DNA of 64,000 nucleotides from Pseudomonas tritici (lineage in GTDB: Bacteria > Pseudomonadota > Gammaproteobacteria > Pseudomonadales > Pseudomonadaceae). The notes beneath the pieces were generated by a model. The model saw nothing but the letters and a program-made list of their open reading frames with translations, made no database searches and was not told the DNA's origin. The position numbers and the translations under genes are program-made. Location: positions 5,383,501-5,447,500 of the forward strand of contig NZ_CP077084.1 in NCBI RefSeq assembly GCF_014268275.3, written 5' to 3'. Within the stretch, counting starts at the first letter, position 1. Each line of letters starts with the position of its first letter. Shown here in pieces: positions 55,933 to 64,000 of this stretch.

Positions 55933-58900
55933 AGCAGCACTCCTTGTTCCCAGGCGGGCTCAACCTTGGGCGGGAGGGGCTTGCCCTGGAACAGCAGGTC
56001 CAGGCCTTCGATCAGTTCCCGTGGTGGCCGGGTGAAATACGCGCCCTGGCTCACGGACTGGGTGCCGCGCAGGAATAGGTAAAGCGCACCGCCGACATGG
56101 CGGTCGTAGTCGTAGTCCGGCAGGCGCGCCTTGAGTTGGCGGTGCAGGGCCAGCAGGTAAAGTACGTATTGCAGGTCGTACCGATGCTCGAGGATCGACT
56201 GTTCCATGGCGTCCTGTGTGTAGGCCGAATCGTCGGGGCCGAGCCAGTTGGATTTGTAGTCGGCCACGTAATAGCGGCCGTCATGTTCGAACGTCAAATC
56301 GATAAAGCCCTTGAACATACCGTTGAGCAACACGGGTTCGGCGGCGACGCGGGAAACGCCGTTGTGGGTGTACTGGCACACCAGTTTGTCGAGGGCGAGT
56401 ACGTCGACTTTATGGCTGGCGAACCAGAACTCCATTTCGATCTGGTAATGCTGCAGGCTTTTCAGGCTGACGTAATCGTTGTCCACAGGCAGCGCCGCTT
56501 GCAGCAAGTGGCCCAGCCAACTGCTGAGGGTGACGATCCAACCTTCCCAGTTGCGGCGATTGCAACGAGCCCCTACGGCTTTTTCGATAGCCTCGGGGGT
56601 GACGTTGAAGCCCTCCTCCCCCGCCCACTCCAGCAGACCGTGGAGAAAGGTCCCAGGGTTCGGACCGCGTGGGAACCGGTGAATGTCGCCGCCGGACGCC
56701 GCTAACTCGCGGGGAGCGTCGGGGTCGAGGCGTTCGTCATCGAACAGCTTTTGGGCTTGTGGGCTTTCCGGCGCTTCGAGACTGGCGGCACTCATGCTGT
56801 CGCCAATGCGCAAGGCGCTGTAGGAGGCGATCCACCAGTTTTCGGCCGCCTTGCGTTTGGGCAGCAAGGGCGCTCTAAGCAGGGCTTCGTTGCGCGGCGG
56901 GTGGAAGATGATGTCTTGCGCGTCGGGCACGTGGGCATAGTGGATTGCGGTGCAACCTTCTTGCAGATCCAACAACCAGCGCGCCAGACCCGTGGACTCT
57001 CCCAGCGATGCACCCGCGCCAAGCAAATAGCCCAACGCCGACAAGTGCAACACGGAGCTATTGCTGTTGCCACGCTTGAGGTCGGCGATGCCGAGCCAGC
57101 ACGCATGTTTGGCACGGGTCAGGGCTACATAGAGCAGGCGCAGATCTTCGGCCAAGCGCTCGTTGTCGGCCTGGTCGATCAACTCGGCGGTCGGACGCAG
57201 ACTGACCTGCGACTTGCCGTGTTCATCATGGTAGTGAAGGGGCAAACGGCTGCCATCGACTGGTTTGGCTGAGCAGATGAAAGGCAGGAAGACCAAGTCG
57301 TATTCCAGGCCCTTGGATTTGTGGATAGTCACCACCTTGACCAATTGTTCATCACTTTCCAGGCGCAGGATTTGTTCCTCACCCGCCTGGCCCGACAGCG
57401 CCAGGTGTTCGGCCAAGTGGCGGATCAGCGCCTGTTCGCCGTCCAGTTCCGATGCGGCCTGTTGCAGCAGTTCGCTGAGGTGCAGCAGGTTGGTCAGCAC
57501 ACGTTCGCCGTCACTGCGCGCGATCAGGGTTTGCGGCAGTTTAAAATCGTGGAGCAGGCGACGCAGCATTGGCAGCACACCTTGGGTGCGCCAGATCACG
57601 CGATAGCCACGGAACTGCATGACGCGGCTTTCCCATGCGAGTTCGTCCTGGTTCAGGCGCTCCAGTTCCGGAAGTGACAGGTTCAGGGTGACGCAAGCCA
57701 GGGCAGCGCGCAGCGGGCGCTCAACATCCGGCTCGGCGCAGGCCTTGAGCCAGGCCAGCAGGTCGTGGGCTTCCTGGGCGGCGAAGACCGAGTCTTTGTC
57801 GGACAGGTACACACTGCGCACGCCACGCGCAGCCAGTTCAGCCCGCACGACTTGAGCTTCCTTGCCGTCGCGAACGAGGATGGCGATATCTGACGGAAGC
57901 ACGCCGTTGAAGCTCGCGTCCGGTTGTAGGAAACCGGCTGTGCCTTGCTGTCCGCCGTTGAGCAATTCAACAATCTGCGTGGCACAGGCGGCAGCCAATT
58001 GCTGACGGTAAACCACGTTGGAAACCGGCTGTTCTGTGGGCAAATGCCAGAGGTTCATCGCCGGCAGCGTTTGGCCATTAACGTGCAATCGTTCCTTGCG
58101 GCCTTGGGACAGCACCGAGTGGAACGGCACCGGATTCTGACCATCCGGTTCGCGGAACAGGAACGCGCCACGGCCTTTTTCTGCGCGCTGGAACACGTGG
58201 TTCACTGCCTCGACCATCGCATGGCTGGAGCGGAAGTTGGTGCCCAGCGTGTGGTGGCGGCCGGTGGTGGACTGGCGGGCGCGCAAGTAAGTGTAAATGT
58301 CAGCGCCACGGAAGGCGTAGATCGCTTGCTTGGGGTCGCCGATCAGAAACAGGCCACTGTCGAGGTGGTTTTCTTCGATGCGGTAGATGCTGTCGAAGAT
58401 GCTGTACTGCACTGGGTCGGTGTCCTGGAACTCGTCGATCAGGGCCACCGGGAATTGCTCGCGGATGACACTGGCAAGGCGCTCGCCGCCGTCAGCTTTC
58501 AGCGCGGCGTTGAGGCGGATGAGCATGTCGTCGAAGCCCATTTCGGCGCGGCGGCGTTTTTCTTCTTCGAAGCGTTGCCCCACCCAGCCGGCGGCGTGCT
58601 GCAACACAGCGGCCTCGGGGGTTGGCAACGCATCGAGGGCCGACTTGAGACCGGCCATGGCGTCGATGCCAGGATGCTGGGGCGGCTCGCCCTTCCAGGC
58701 TTCGGCCATACCGTCGGGCGTGAGGCGGGTGAAGCCAGTACCGATATCGAGTTGTTCGAGAGTGTCGTCAGCAGCCCAGGCGCCGATCTTTTCGAACCAC
58801 GGCTCGAAATAACGCGCTTGCATCTTGCGGCCGTCGACGGCTTTGGCGGCCACGGCTTGCAGGCAGATATCGCGTAGCTCGGCGGCCCATTGTTGCCAGG

Positions 58901-59603
58901 GCGCCTTGATGGTTGTCAGCGCTTCGCGACGCTCTTGAAGGCAAGCCGTGATCAGTTCGGCAGGTTCGCGGGCGTCATCGGTGGGCCGTTCGCTGCCGAA
59001 CAGCGCGCGCACCCGTGGCATCAACGCGGCGGGGCCACCCCAGTTGTTGCGCACCCAGTTGAGGGCGTCGTCGTGCATCGGGTAGCAAAACAAACGCCAG
59101 TAGTCGCGCAGCACCTCACCGAGCAGGTCGCTGTGGTCGGTTTCCAGGGTCTGGGTGAACAGGCTGCCGCTGTCGAAGGCGTGTTCGCGCAGCATGCGCT
59201 GGCACCAACTGTGGATGGTCGAGACGGCGGCTTCGTCCATCCATTGCGCGGCGATGTCCAGGCGGTTGGCACAGGCGGGCCACTGTTCGGGTGGGTACTC
59301 GTCGCGCAGATCAGCGATCAGGGCGTCAGGCTGTTCAATTTCTTCGCGGAAGAACCGCGCGGCCTCGGCAAGACGAATGCGGATGCGTTCGCGCAGCTCT
59401 TTGGTGGCGGCGTCAGTGAACGTCACTACCAGGATTTGCGGCGGCAACAGCTCGCGACCAAAACCGGAGTCGTCGCCACCGTGGCCGAGGACCAGACGCA
59501 GGTAAAGGGCGGAGATAGTGAACGTCTTGCCGGTACCGGCGCTGGCTTCAATCAGCTGGCTGCCCTTGAGCGGGAAGGCAAGGGCCAAAGGTTTGCGGGT
59601 CAT
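55929..59603 (-). CDS. recB: Exodeoxyribonuclease V beta subunit (helicase-nuclease)
   Basis: A 1224-residue subunit with 3'-5' helicase and nuclease activity. UvrD-type motifs: IEASAGTGKTFTISALYLRL at residue ~17, VVTFTDAATKELRERI, LIDEFQDTDPVQYSIFD, and VVTIHKSKGLEYDLVFLPFI. The nuclease domain near the C terminus keeps VADYKSNWLG with Asp1115 and the lysine two residues on, equivalent to E. coli Asp1080/Lys1082. It degrades and processes double-strand ends and loads RecA. Overlaps recC and recD by ATGA. Confidence 0.97.
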   Translation of the reverse strand: MTRKPLALAFPLKGSQLIEASAGTGKTFTISALYLRLVLGHGGDDSGFGRELLPPQILVVTFTDAATKELRERIRIRLAEAARFFREEIEQPDALIADLRDEYPPEQWPACANRLDIAAQWMDEAAVSTIHSWCQRMLREHAFDSGSLFTQTLETDHSDLLGEVLRDYWRLFCYPMHDDALNWVRNNWGGPAALMPRVRALFGSERPTDDAREPAELITACLQERREALTTIKAPWQQWAAELRDICLQAVAAKAVDGRKMQARYFEPWFEKIGAWAADDTLEQLDIGTGFTRLTPDGMAEAWKGEPPQHPGIDAMAGLKSALDALPTPEAAVLQHAAGWVGQRFEEEKRRRAEMGFDDMLIRLNAALKADGGERLASVIREQFPVALIDEFQDTDPVQYSIFDSIYRIEENHLDSGLFLIGDPKQAIYAFRGADIYTYLRARQSTTGRHHTLGTNFRSSHAMVEAVNHVFQRAEKGRGAFLFREPDGQNPVPFHSVLSQGRKERLHVNGQTLPAMNLWHLPTEQPVSNVVYRQQLAAACATQIVELLNGGQQGTAGFLQPDASFNGVLPSDIAILVRDGKEAQVVRAELAARGVRSVYLSDKDSVFAAQEAHDLLAWLKACAEPDVERPLRAALACVTLNLSLPELERLNQDELAWESRVMQFRGYRVIWRTQGVLPMLRRLLHDFKLPQTLIARSDGERVLTNLLHLSELLQQAASELDGEQALIRHLAEHLALSGQAGEEQILRLESDEQLVKVVTIHKSKGLEYDLVFLPFICSAKPVDGSRLPLHYHDEHGKSQVSLRPTAELIDQADNERLAEDLRLLYVALTRAKHACWLGIADLKRGNSNSSVLHLSALGYLLGAGASLGESTGLARWLLDLQEGCTAIHYAHVPDAQDIIFHPPRNEALLRAPLLPKRKAAENWWIASYSALRIGDSMSAASLEAPESPQAQKLFDDERLDPDAPRELAASGGDIHRFPRGPNPGTFLHGLLEWAGEEGFNVTPEAIEKAVGARCNRRNWEGWIVTLSSWLGHLLQAALPVDNDYVSLKSLQHYQIEMEFWFASHKVDVLALDKLVCQYTHNGVSRVAAEPVLLNGMFKGFIDLTFEHDGRYYVADYKSNWLGPDDSAYTQDAMEQSILEHRYDLQYVLYLLALHRQLKARLPDYDYDRHVGGALYLFLRGTQSVSQGAYFTRPPRELIEGLDLLFQGKPLPPKVEPAWEQGVLL

Positions 59604-62600
59604 GCGCCGGCCTCCTCACCTGTGAGTGAGCGCCATGGAGCGTTGATCAGGGGGCGATACAGGGTTTCGCACCAACCTTCGAATTCTTCGCTGGCGATGA
59701 GCGCGGCGTAGTCGGGGAATTGCCGGGTGAGCGCTGGGGTTTCGCGACGTTCGCCGTCGGAGGTCAGGGCGTCGCCTTCGTAGGCTTTACTGGCGGCCGC
59801 CTGGGCCTTGACGGGGTCGGTTTGACCGAGCCAGGCGAAGGCGGTTTTGACGGCCACGGGCAGCGGTTTGCTCATGCCTGTGTGCCAGGCGAGCAGCAGG
59901 TTGCCGAGGATTTCCTGTGCGATGGACTTATCCAGAGGCGGCAGGAGCAAGGTGTCGTCACTGGCCACCAAGCCGGTGCTTAAAGGCAGGCCGCAAGCGC
60001 AGGCAACCACGTGATTGACCCAAGGGCGAATGAGGCGATGCCACTTGCGTGTCTTGATCGAGCCAATGCTGTTGGGGATGGTGGTGACGCTTAGCAGGCC
60101 GCCATCACTGCGTCGATGCAGACCGCTGATCCAGCCTTCCAATTGAACACCTCGATACTCAAAACTGACAGGTTCTGCGCCAGTATGCCGGGTGGGCCAA
60201 AGGGCCAACAATTGTTGATAGCGTTGCAGCAGGTCGGGCAACGGCTCGATCAATTCGTTGCGCAGGCATTCGCCGAAACCGACCATAGGCAACAGGCCAC
60301 TGCCTTGCAGTCGCAAGGCCTGGGCGTGTAGGGCCTGCTCGAGATGATCGGGTTCAGTGAGTGCGGCGTTCAGCAGGCTGTCGCTTAGACTGTAGCGTTG
60401 CAGTGCGTCGAGGACGAAGGGTTCTTCGTCGGCCAACGGCACTTCGGCGGCTTCGAAGAATACTTTCAGACGTTGGCTGAAGAAGTGTTTGACTGGGTTG
60501 CGTAGGAAGTCTTGTAACTGGCCGAGGCTCAGGGGCTCGTCCTGTTTGTGCGGTGCCAGGTCGTGTTCTGTTGGGGTGGCGTCACAGGCTTCGTGGAGCA
60601 ATTGCCATTCGCGGGCGTAGCTGAATAGCGCGTCGCCCTCATGGAAGTAGCGGGCGCTGAACGGTTGCAGTGGATGCTCTTGGGTCATGGCTTCGATAAG
60701 CGCTTCATCGCTGTTTGCGTGACGCCAGCCGCTGGCGAGATGGTCGCGTAGTTGGCCGATCAGTACCGAGGCAGGGCGGTCGCTGTTGTCGCGGATGCTG
60801 CGGCCCACCCAACTGATGTAAAGCTGGTCACGCGCTGAAAGCAGGGCTTCGAGCAGCAGGTACCGATCGTCTTCACGGCGTGAACGGTCGCCGGGGCGGT
60901 AATCACTGCCCATCAGGTCGAAGTCCAGCGGTGGTTGGGCGCGGGGGTAATCGCCGTCGTTCATGCCGAGCAGGCAAACGAGCTTGAACGGGATCGCACG
61001 CATGGGCATCAGGGTGCAGAAATTAACAGCCCCGGCGAGAAAGCGCTGGGACAGGCGCCCTTGGTCCAGGCCAGCCAGCCAGGCTTCACGGACTACGGTG
61101 AGAGGTAACTCGTCTTGTAGGCCCACGGACTCGCAGGTTTCCAGCCAGGTCTCTCGGAGTTGTTCGAGTTGGCCCAACAGGTAGTCGTCGTGTTCGCTGC
61201 TCGGTAGGAAGAACAGCTGCATCAGGCGTTGCAGGCGTTCGCCCCACGTCTGCGGAGGCGCGGGGTGCGACAGGGCTTGATGGGCGTCACTGAGTGCGTC
61301 GAGCAAGGCGACCAGCGGGCCGATCAGGGCGGCGTCGAGACCACCGATTTCGTCGTAGGGCTCGATGCCGTCCCACGCGGCGCCGGTGCCTACGGCGTAA
61401 CCGAGCAACATGCGGCGCAGGCCGAAACGCCAACTGTTTTGTTCCAGTTCCGTGGGCAGGCCCAGGCCTGCGCGCTGTTCGGCGTTGAGGCCCCAGCGGA
61501 TGCCGGCGCCTTCAATCCAGCGGTGCAGTGTGGGCAGGTCGCGTTCCTTGATGGCGAAGCGTTCGCGCAGGGCAGGAACGTCAAGCAGATCGAGGATTTC
61601 GCTGACAGGGAAGCGGCTGTCGGGGATTTTCAGCAGATGTTCGACGGCGATCAGCAGAGGGTCGCGGCCGCGCTGGCCTTGGTCAGTCAGGGTGAACGGG
61701 ATGAAGCGCGGGTCGTTGCGCTCAAGCTGGCCGAACACGGCGCGGATATGCGGCGCGTAACTGTCGACGTCGGGGACCATGACGATGATGTCCCTGGGAC
61801 GCAGCGTGGGGTCGGCGCTAAAACGTTGGAGCAGTTGGTCGTGGAGGATTTCTACTTCGCGTTGAGCGCTGTGGGCGATGTGGAAGCGGATTGAGGTATC
61901 TCGCTCCAGATCGACGGCAGGCCATAGTTCGCGGGTTTCATTGAGTGGGCGCAGTTCGAGGATATCGTCCTGGAGCTGATTGAGCAGCGTGGTGGGATCG
62001 CTGTCACTGAATAGGTCGATACGACCATCGCGGAACGCTGCACGGTAGCTGTTGGGGTCATCGTAGCTGTCCAGCAAGCTGATGTAGTCACGGCCTTGTT
62101 TGCCCCAGGCAGCCAGTAGCGGGTGGGCGTGCTGGTGCAGGGTTTGTGGATCGATAGTGACCGGCATGCCGGATTTACGCGCTTGGCGTTTGTATTCGTT
62201 ACGCAGCAGGTCTTTGTCGGCGACGATGTCGGACCAGTGATGGCGACACGGGTTGTGTACGCAAAGCAGGACTTGGCTGAATCGTGCGAGCCCGGCAAGG
62301 GCTTCCAGCGCCTGTGCTGGCAACGAGGAGATTCCGAAAACAATGACTCGGGATGGCAGCCCTGGTGGGGCGCTCTCGAGCGTATTGATGCGTTCGATGA
62401 AGCGTTGGTGGACGCCTGCACGGCTTTCGGCCATGCCTTCTTCACCGACATCCAACAGCAGTGCGCGCCACAGTTCGGCTTGCCAGCAGTTAGCAGGATT
62501 GAGCGGTTTGGCGTCGCCCCGGCCGTTACGCAGTTGGTGGCGGCCGGCAGCCCAGTCTTCCAGCCAGTCGGCGCGGTAGACCTGGTATTGGTCGAACAAG

Positions 62601-63052
62601 TCAGCCAGGCGCTCGGCGAGTTGGTAGCGTTTACGCAGGTCGGTGTCGTGGGTGAGGAAGCGCTGCAACGGTTCGAAGTGCGGCTGATCGATAAGCTCTG
62701 GGAGCAGGCGCATCAGGCGCCAGGTCAGGGGGGCCTTGTCCAGCAGGGACTTGGGCGGGATTTCGTCACGGCCAAGCACCATTCGGTAGAGCTGCCACAT
62801 GAAGCTGCCGGGCAGTTGCACGTCAATTGCGGCAGCAATACCGCAGCCGCCCATGTCATCCTCTTCCGGATCTTCAGCCAGGGCCAACTTGAGCCATTGA
62901 GCGATGCCGTTGCTTTGCACCAGGGCGATTTCGTTTTCCAGGGGCGCCAGGGGGTAGCGTCGCATCCAGCTGACCACCAGGCTGCGCAGTTCATCCAGGC
63001 GATTGCCGTGAACCACCATGAATCCAGCGCTGAGGGACGTCGCATCCGGCAT
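59600..63052 (-). CDS. recC: Exodeoxyribonuclease V gamma subunit (Chi recognition)
   Basis: A 1150-residue RecC: GFMVVHGNRLDELRSLVVSW and ALVQSNGIAQWLKLALAEDP at the start, ISSLPAQALEALAGLARF, RDIIVMVPDVDSYAPHIRAV, and PMRAIPFKLVCLLGMNDGDY, which is highly diagnostic. It has a dead helicase fold that reads Chi in E. coli; pseudomonad Chi differs. First gene of recCBD, reading away from the rRNA operon. Upstream bases contain the rrn terminator but no obvious strong promoter. Confidence 0.97.
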   Translation of the reverse strand: MPDATSLSAGFMVVHGNRLDELRSLVVSWMRRYPLAPLENEIALVQSNGIAQWLKLALAEDPEEDDMGGCGIAAAIDVQLPGSFMWQLYRMVLGRDEIPPKSLLDKAPLTWRLMRLLPELIDQPHFEPLQRFLTHDTDLRKRYQLAERLADLFDQYQVYRADWLEDWAAGRHQLRNGRGDAKPLNPANCWQAELWRALLLDVGEEGMAESRAGVHQRFIERINTLESAPPGLPSRVIVFGISSLPAQALEALAGLARFSQVLLCVHNPCRHHWSDIVADKDLLRNEYKRQARKSGMPVTIDPQTLHQHAHPLLAAWGKQGRDYISLLDSYDDPNSYRAAFRDGRIDLFSDSDPTTLLNQLQDDILELRPLNETRELWPAVDLERDTSIRFHIAHSAQREVEILHDQLLQRFSADPTLRPRDIIVMVPDVDSYAPHIRAVFGQLERNDPRFIPFTLTDQGQRGRDPLLIAVEHLLKIPDSRFPVSEILDLLDVPALRERFAIKERDLPTLHRWIEGAGIRWGLNAEQRAGLGLPTELEQNSWRFGLRRMLLGYAVGTGAAWDGIEPYDEIGGLDAALIGPLVALLDALSDAHQALSHPAPPQTWGERLQRLMQLFFLPSSEHDDYLLGQLEQLRETWLETCESVGLQDELPLTVVREAWLAGLDQGRLSQRFLAGAVNFCTLMPMRAIPFKLVCLLGMNDGDYPRAQPPLDFDLMGSDYRPGDRSRREDDRYLLLEALLSARDQLYISWVGRSIRDNSDRPASVLIGQLRDHLASGWRHANSDEALIEAMTQEHPLQPFSARYFHEGDALFSYAREWQLLHEACDATPTEHDLAPHKQDEPLSLGQLQDFLRNPVKHFFSQRLKVFFEAAEVPLADEEPFVLDALQRYSLSDSLLNAALTEPDHLEQALHAQALRLQGSGLLPMVGFGECLRNELIEPLPDLLQRYQQLLALWPTRHTGAEPVSFEYRGVQLEGWISGLHRRSDGGLLSVTTIPNSIGSIKTRKWHRLIRPWVNHVVACACGLPLSTGLVASDDTLLLPPLDKSIAQEILGNLLLAWHTGMSKPLPVAVKTAFAWLGQTDPVKAQAAASKAYEGDALTSDGERRETPALTRQFPDYAALIASEEFEGWCETLYRPLINAPWRSLTGEEAGA

Positions 63053-63154
63053 AACGGCTTCCTTGGGAAAAGCAAAATCGAGGGTGCGACTTTAGCACTG
63101 TGGACAGTTATTGGCGGAATTGGGATGTTAGATGTCTTTTCGACCGCCCAAAAC

Positions 63155-63187
63155 AAAACCCCTGTTCGCGTTAGCAAACAGGGGTTT
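63155..63187 (-). terminator. rRNA operon terminator
   Basis: On the minus strand AAACCCCTGTTTGCTAACGC GAACAGGGGTTTTGTTTT forms an 11-base-pair stem followed by a T-rich tail. It lies 12 bases beyond the 5S gene and separates rrn from recC. Confidence 0.92.
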
Positions 63188-63198
63188 CGGAATTTAAT

Positions 63199-63314
63199 CT
63201 TGACGATGACCTACTCTCACATGGGGAAACCCCACACTACCATCGGCGATGCATCGTTTCACTACTGAGTTCGGGATGGGATCAGGTGGTTCCAATGCTC
63301 TATGGTCGTCAAGA
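63199..63314 (-). rRNA. rrf: 5S ribosomal RNA
   Basis: The minus strand reads TTGACGACCATAGAGCATTG GAACCACCTGATCCCATCCC and ends GAGAGTAGGTCATCGTCAAG, the full Pseudomonas 5S sequence with matched 5' and 3' ends. End points are uncertain by a few bases. Confidence 0.96.
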
Positions 63315-63469
63315 AATTCGGGTACTGAGTCGTGACCAGATGGCCTCGCTTCAGCAAATTGGGTATGTGACAGCTTTCGGTGTTTTCGTGAGATCGAACT
63401 TTCGGTTCTATCGTCTTCACACACCGCAATCTGATGCTCTTTCGAGTAGTCAAATTGCTTGGGTGTTAT
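63315..63469. other. 23S-5S spacer
   Basis: About 155 bases with no gene. It contains the usual processing-stem material on each side (CAATTTGACTACTCGAAAGA on the minus strand) and no tRNA. Confidence 0.8.

Positions 63470-64000
<531 letters not shown>

Overview
The window is chromosomal DNA of a fluorescent Pseudomonas, most likely the P. fluorescens group. This rests on the gene order cysZ / rplU-rpmA-obg-proB with ispB diverging, on GC-rich codon usage, on many GTGGGAGCTGGCTTGCCTGCGA-type REP sequences, and on Pseudomonas-style rRNA at the right end. There is no sign of a prophage, insertion sequence or CRISPR array, and I saw no tRNA gene.

Layout. 0-10.4 kb is mostly core: the 3' end of cysZ, a glycosyltransferase, a 60-residue protein behind a hairpin leader, an Old Yellow Enzyme, glutathione peroxidase, creA, proB, obg, rpmA, rplU, ispB, yjdM, a small protein gene behind a Fur box, and fklB. 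10.6-16.3 kb is one giant gene for a dermonecrotic-toxin-like protein with two tandem TIKI/ChaN-like domains near its C terminus, one of them degenerate. A McpS-like chemoreceptor follows, then a terminator-bounded stretch holding only tiny reading frames (18.4-18.95 kb). 19-28.3 kb carries accessory metabolism: an N-acyl-D-amino-acid deacylase/RpiR/GntP operon, an LprI-like protein, a SulP transporter, an SDR oxidoreductase, LysR regulators and a TauE exporter.

28.5-43.8 kb is dominated by tryptophan breakdown through the anthranilate branch, in several transcription units. KynA and KynB convert tryptophan to kynurenine and KynU releases anthranilate. AntABC converts anthranilate to catechol, and CatA, CatB and CatC take catechol to 3-oxoadipate enol-lactone. 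Each block has its own likely regulator (KynR of the Lrp family, AntR of the AraC/XylS family, CatR of the LysR family), and two aromatic-type amino acid permeases lie among them. Candidate operators for all three regulators can be seen.

44-51 kb has a cupin, the valine-catabolic mmsA/mmsB pair with a divergent LysR gene, and an AT-richer operon of an orphan TauD-like oxygenase, a DMT-family transporter and a LysR regulator. 51.4-53.7 kb is the yfiR-yfiN-yfiB c-di-GMP signalling operon. 53.9-63.05 kb is recC-recB-recD, transcribed leftward. The right end is the tail of an rRNA operon on the minus strand: a partial 23S gene, 5S and a terminator.

Most intergenic spaces from 8.6 to 51.4 kb contain paired REP elements (REPINs). 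No RAYT transposase gene is present to mobilise them.
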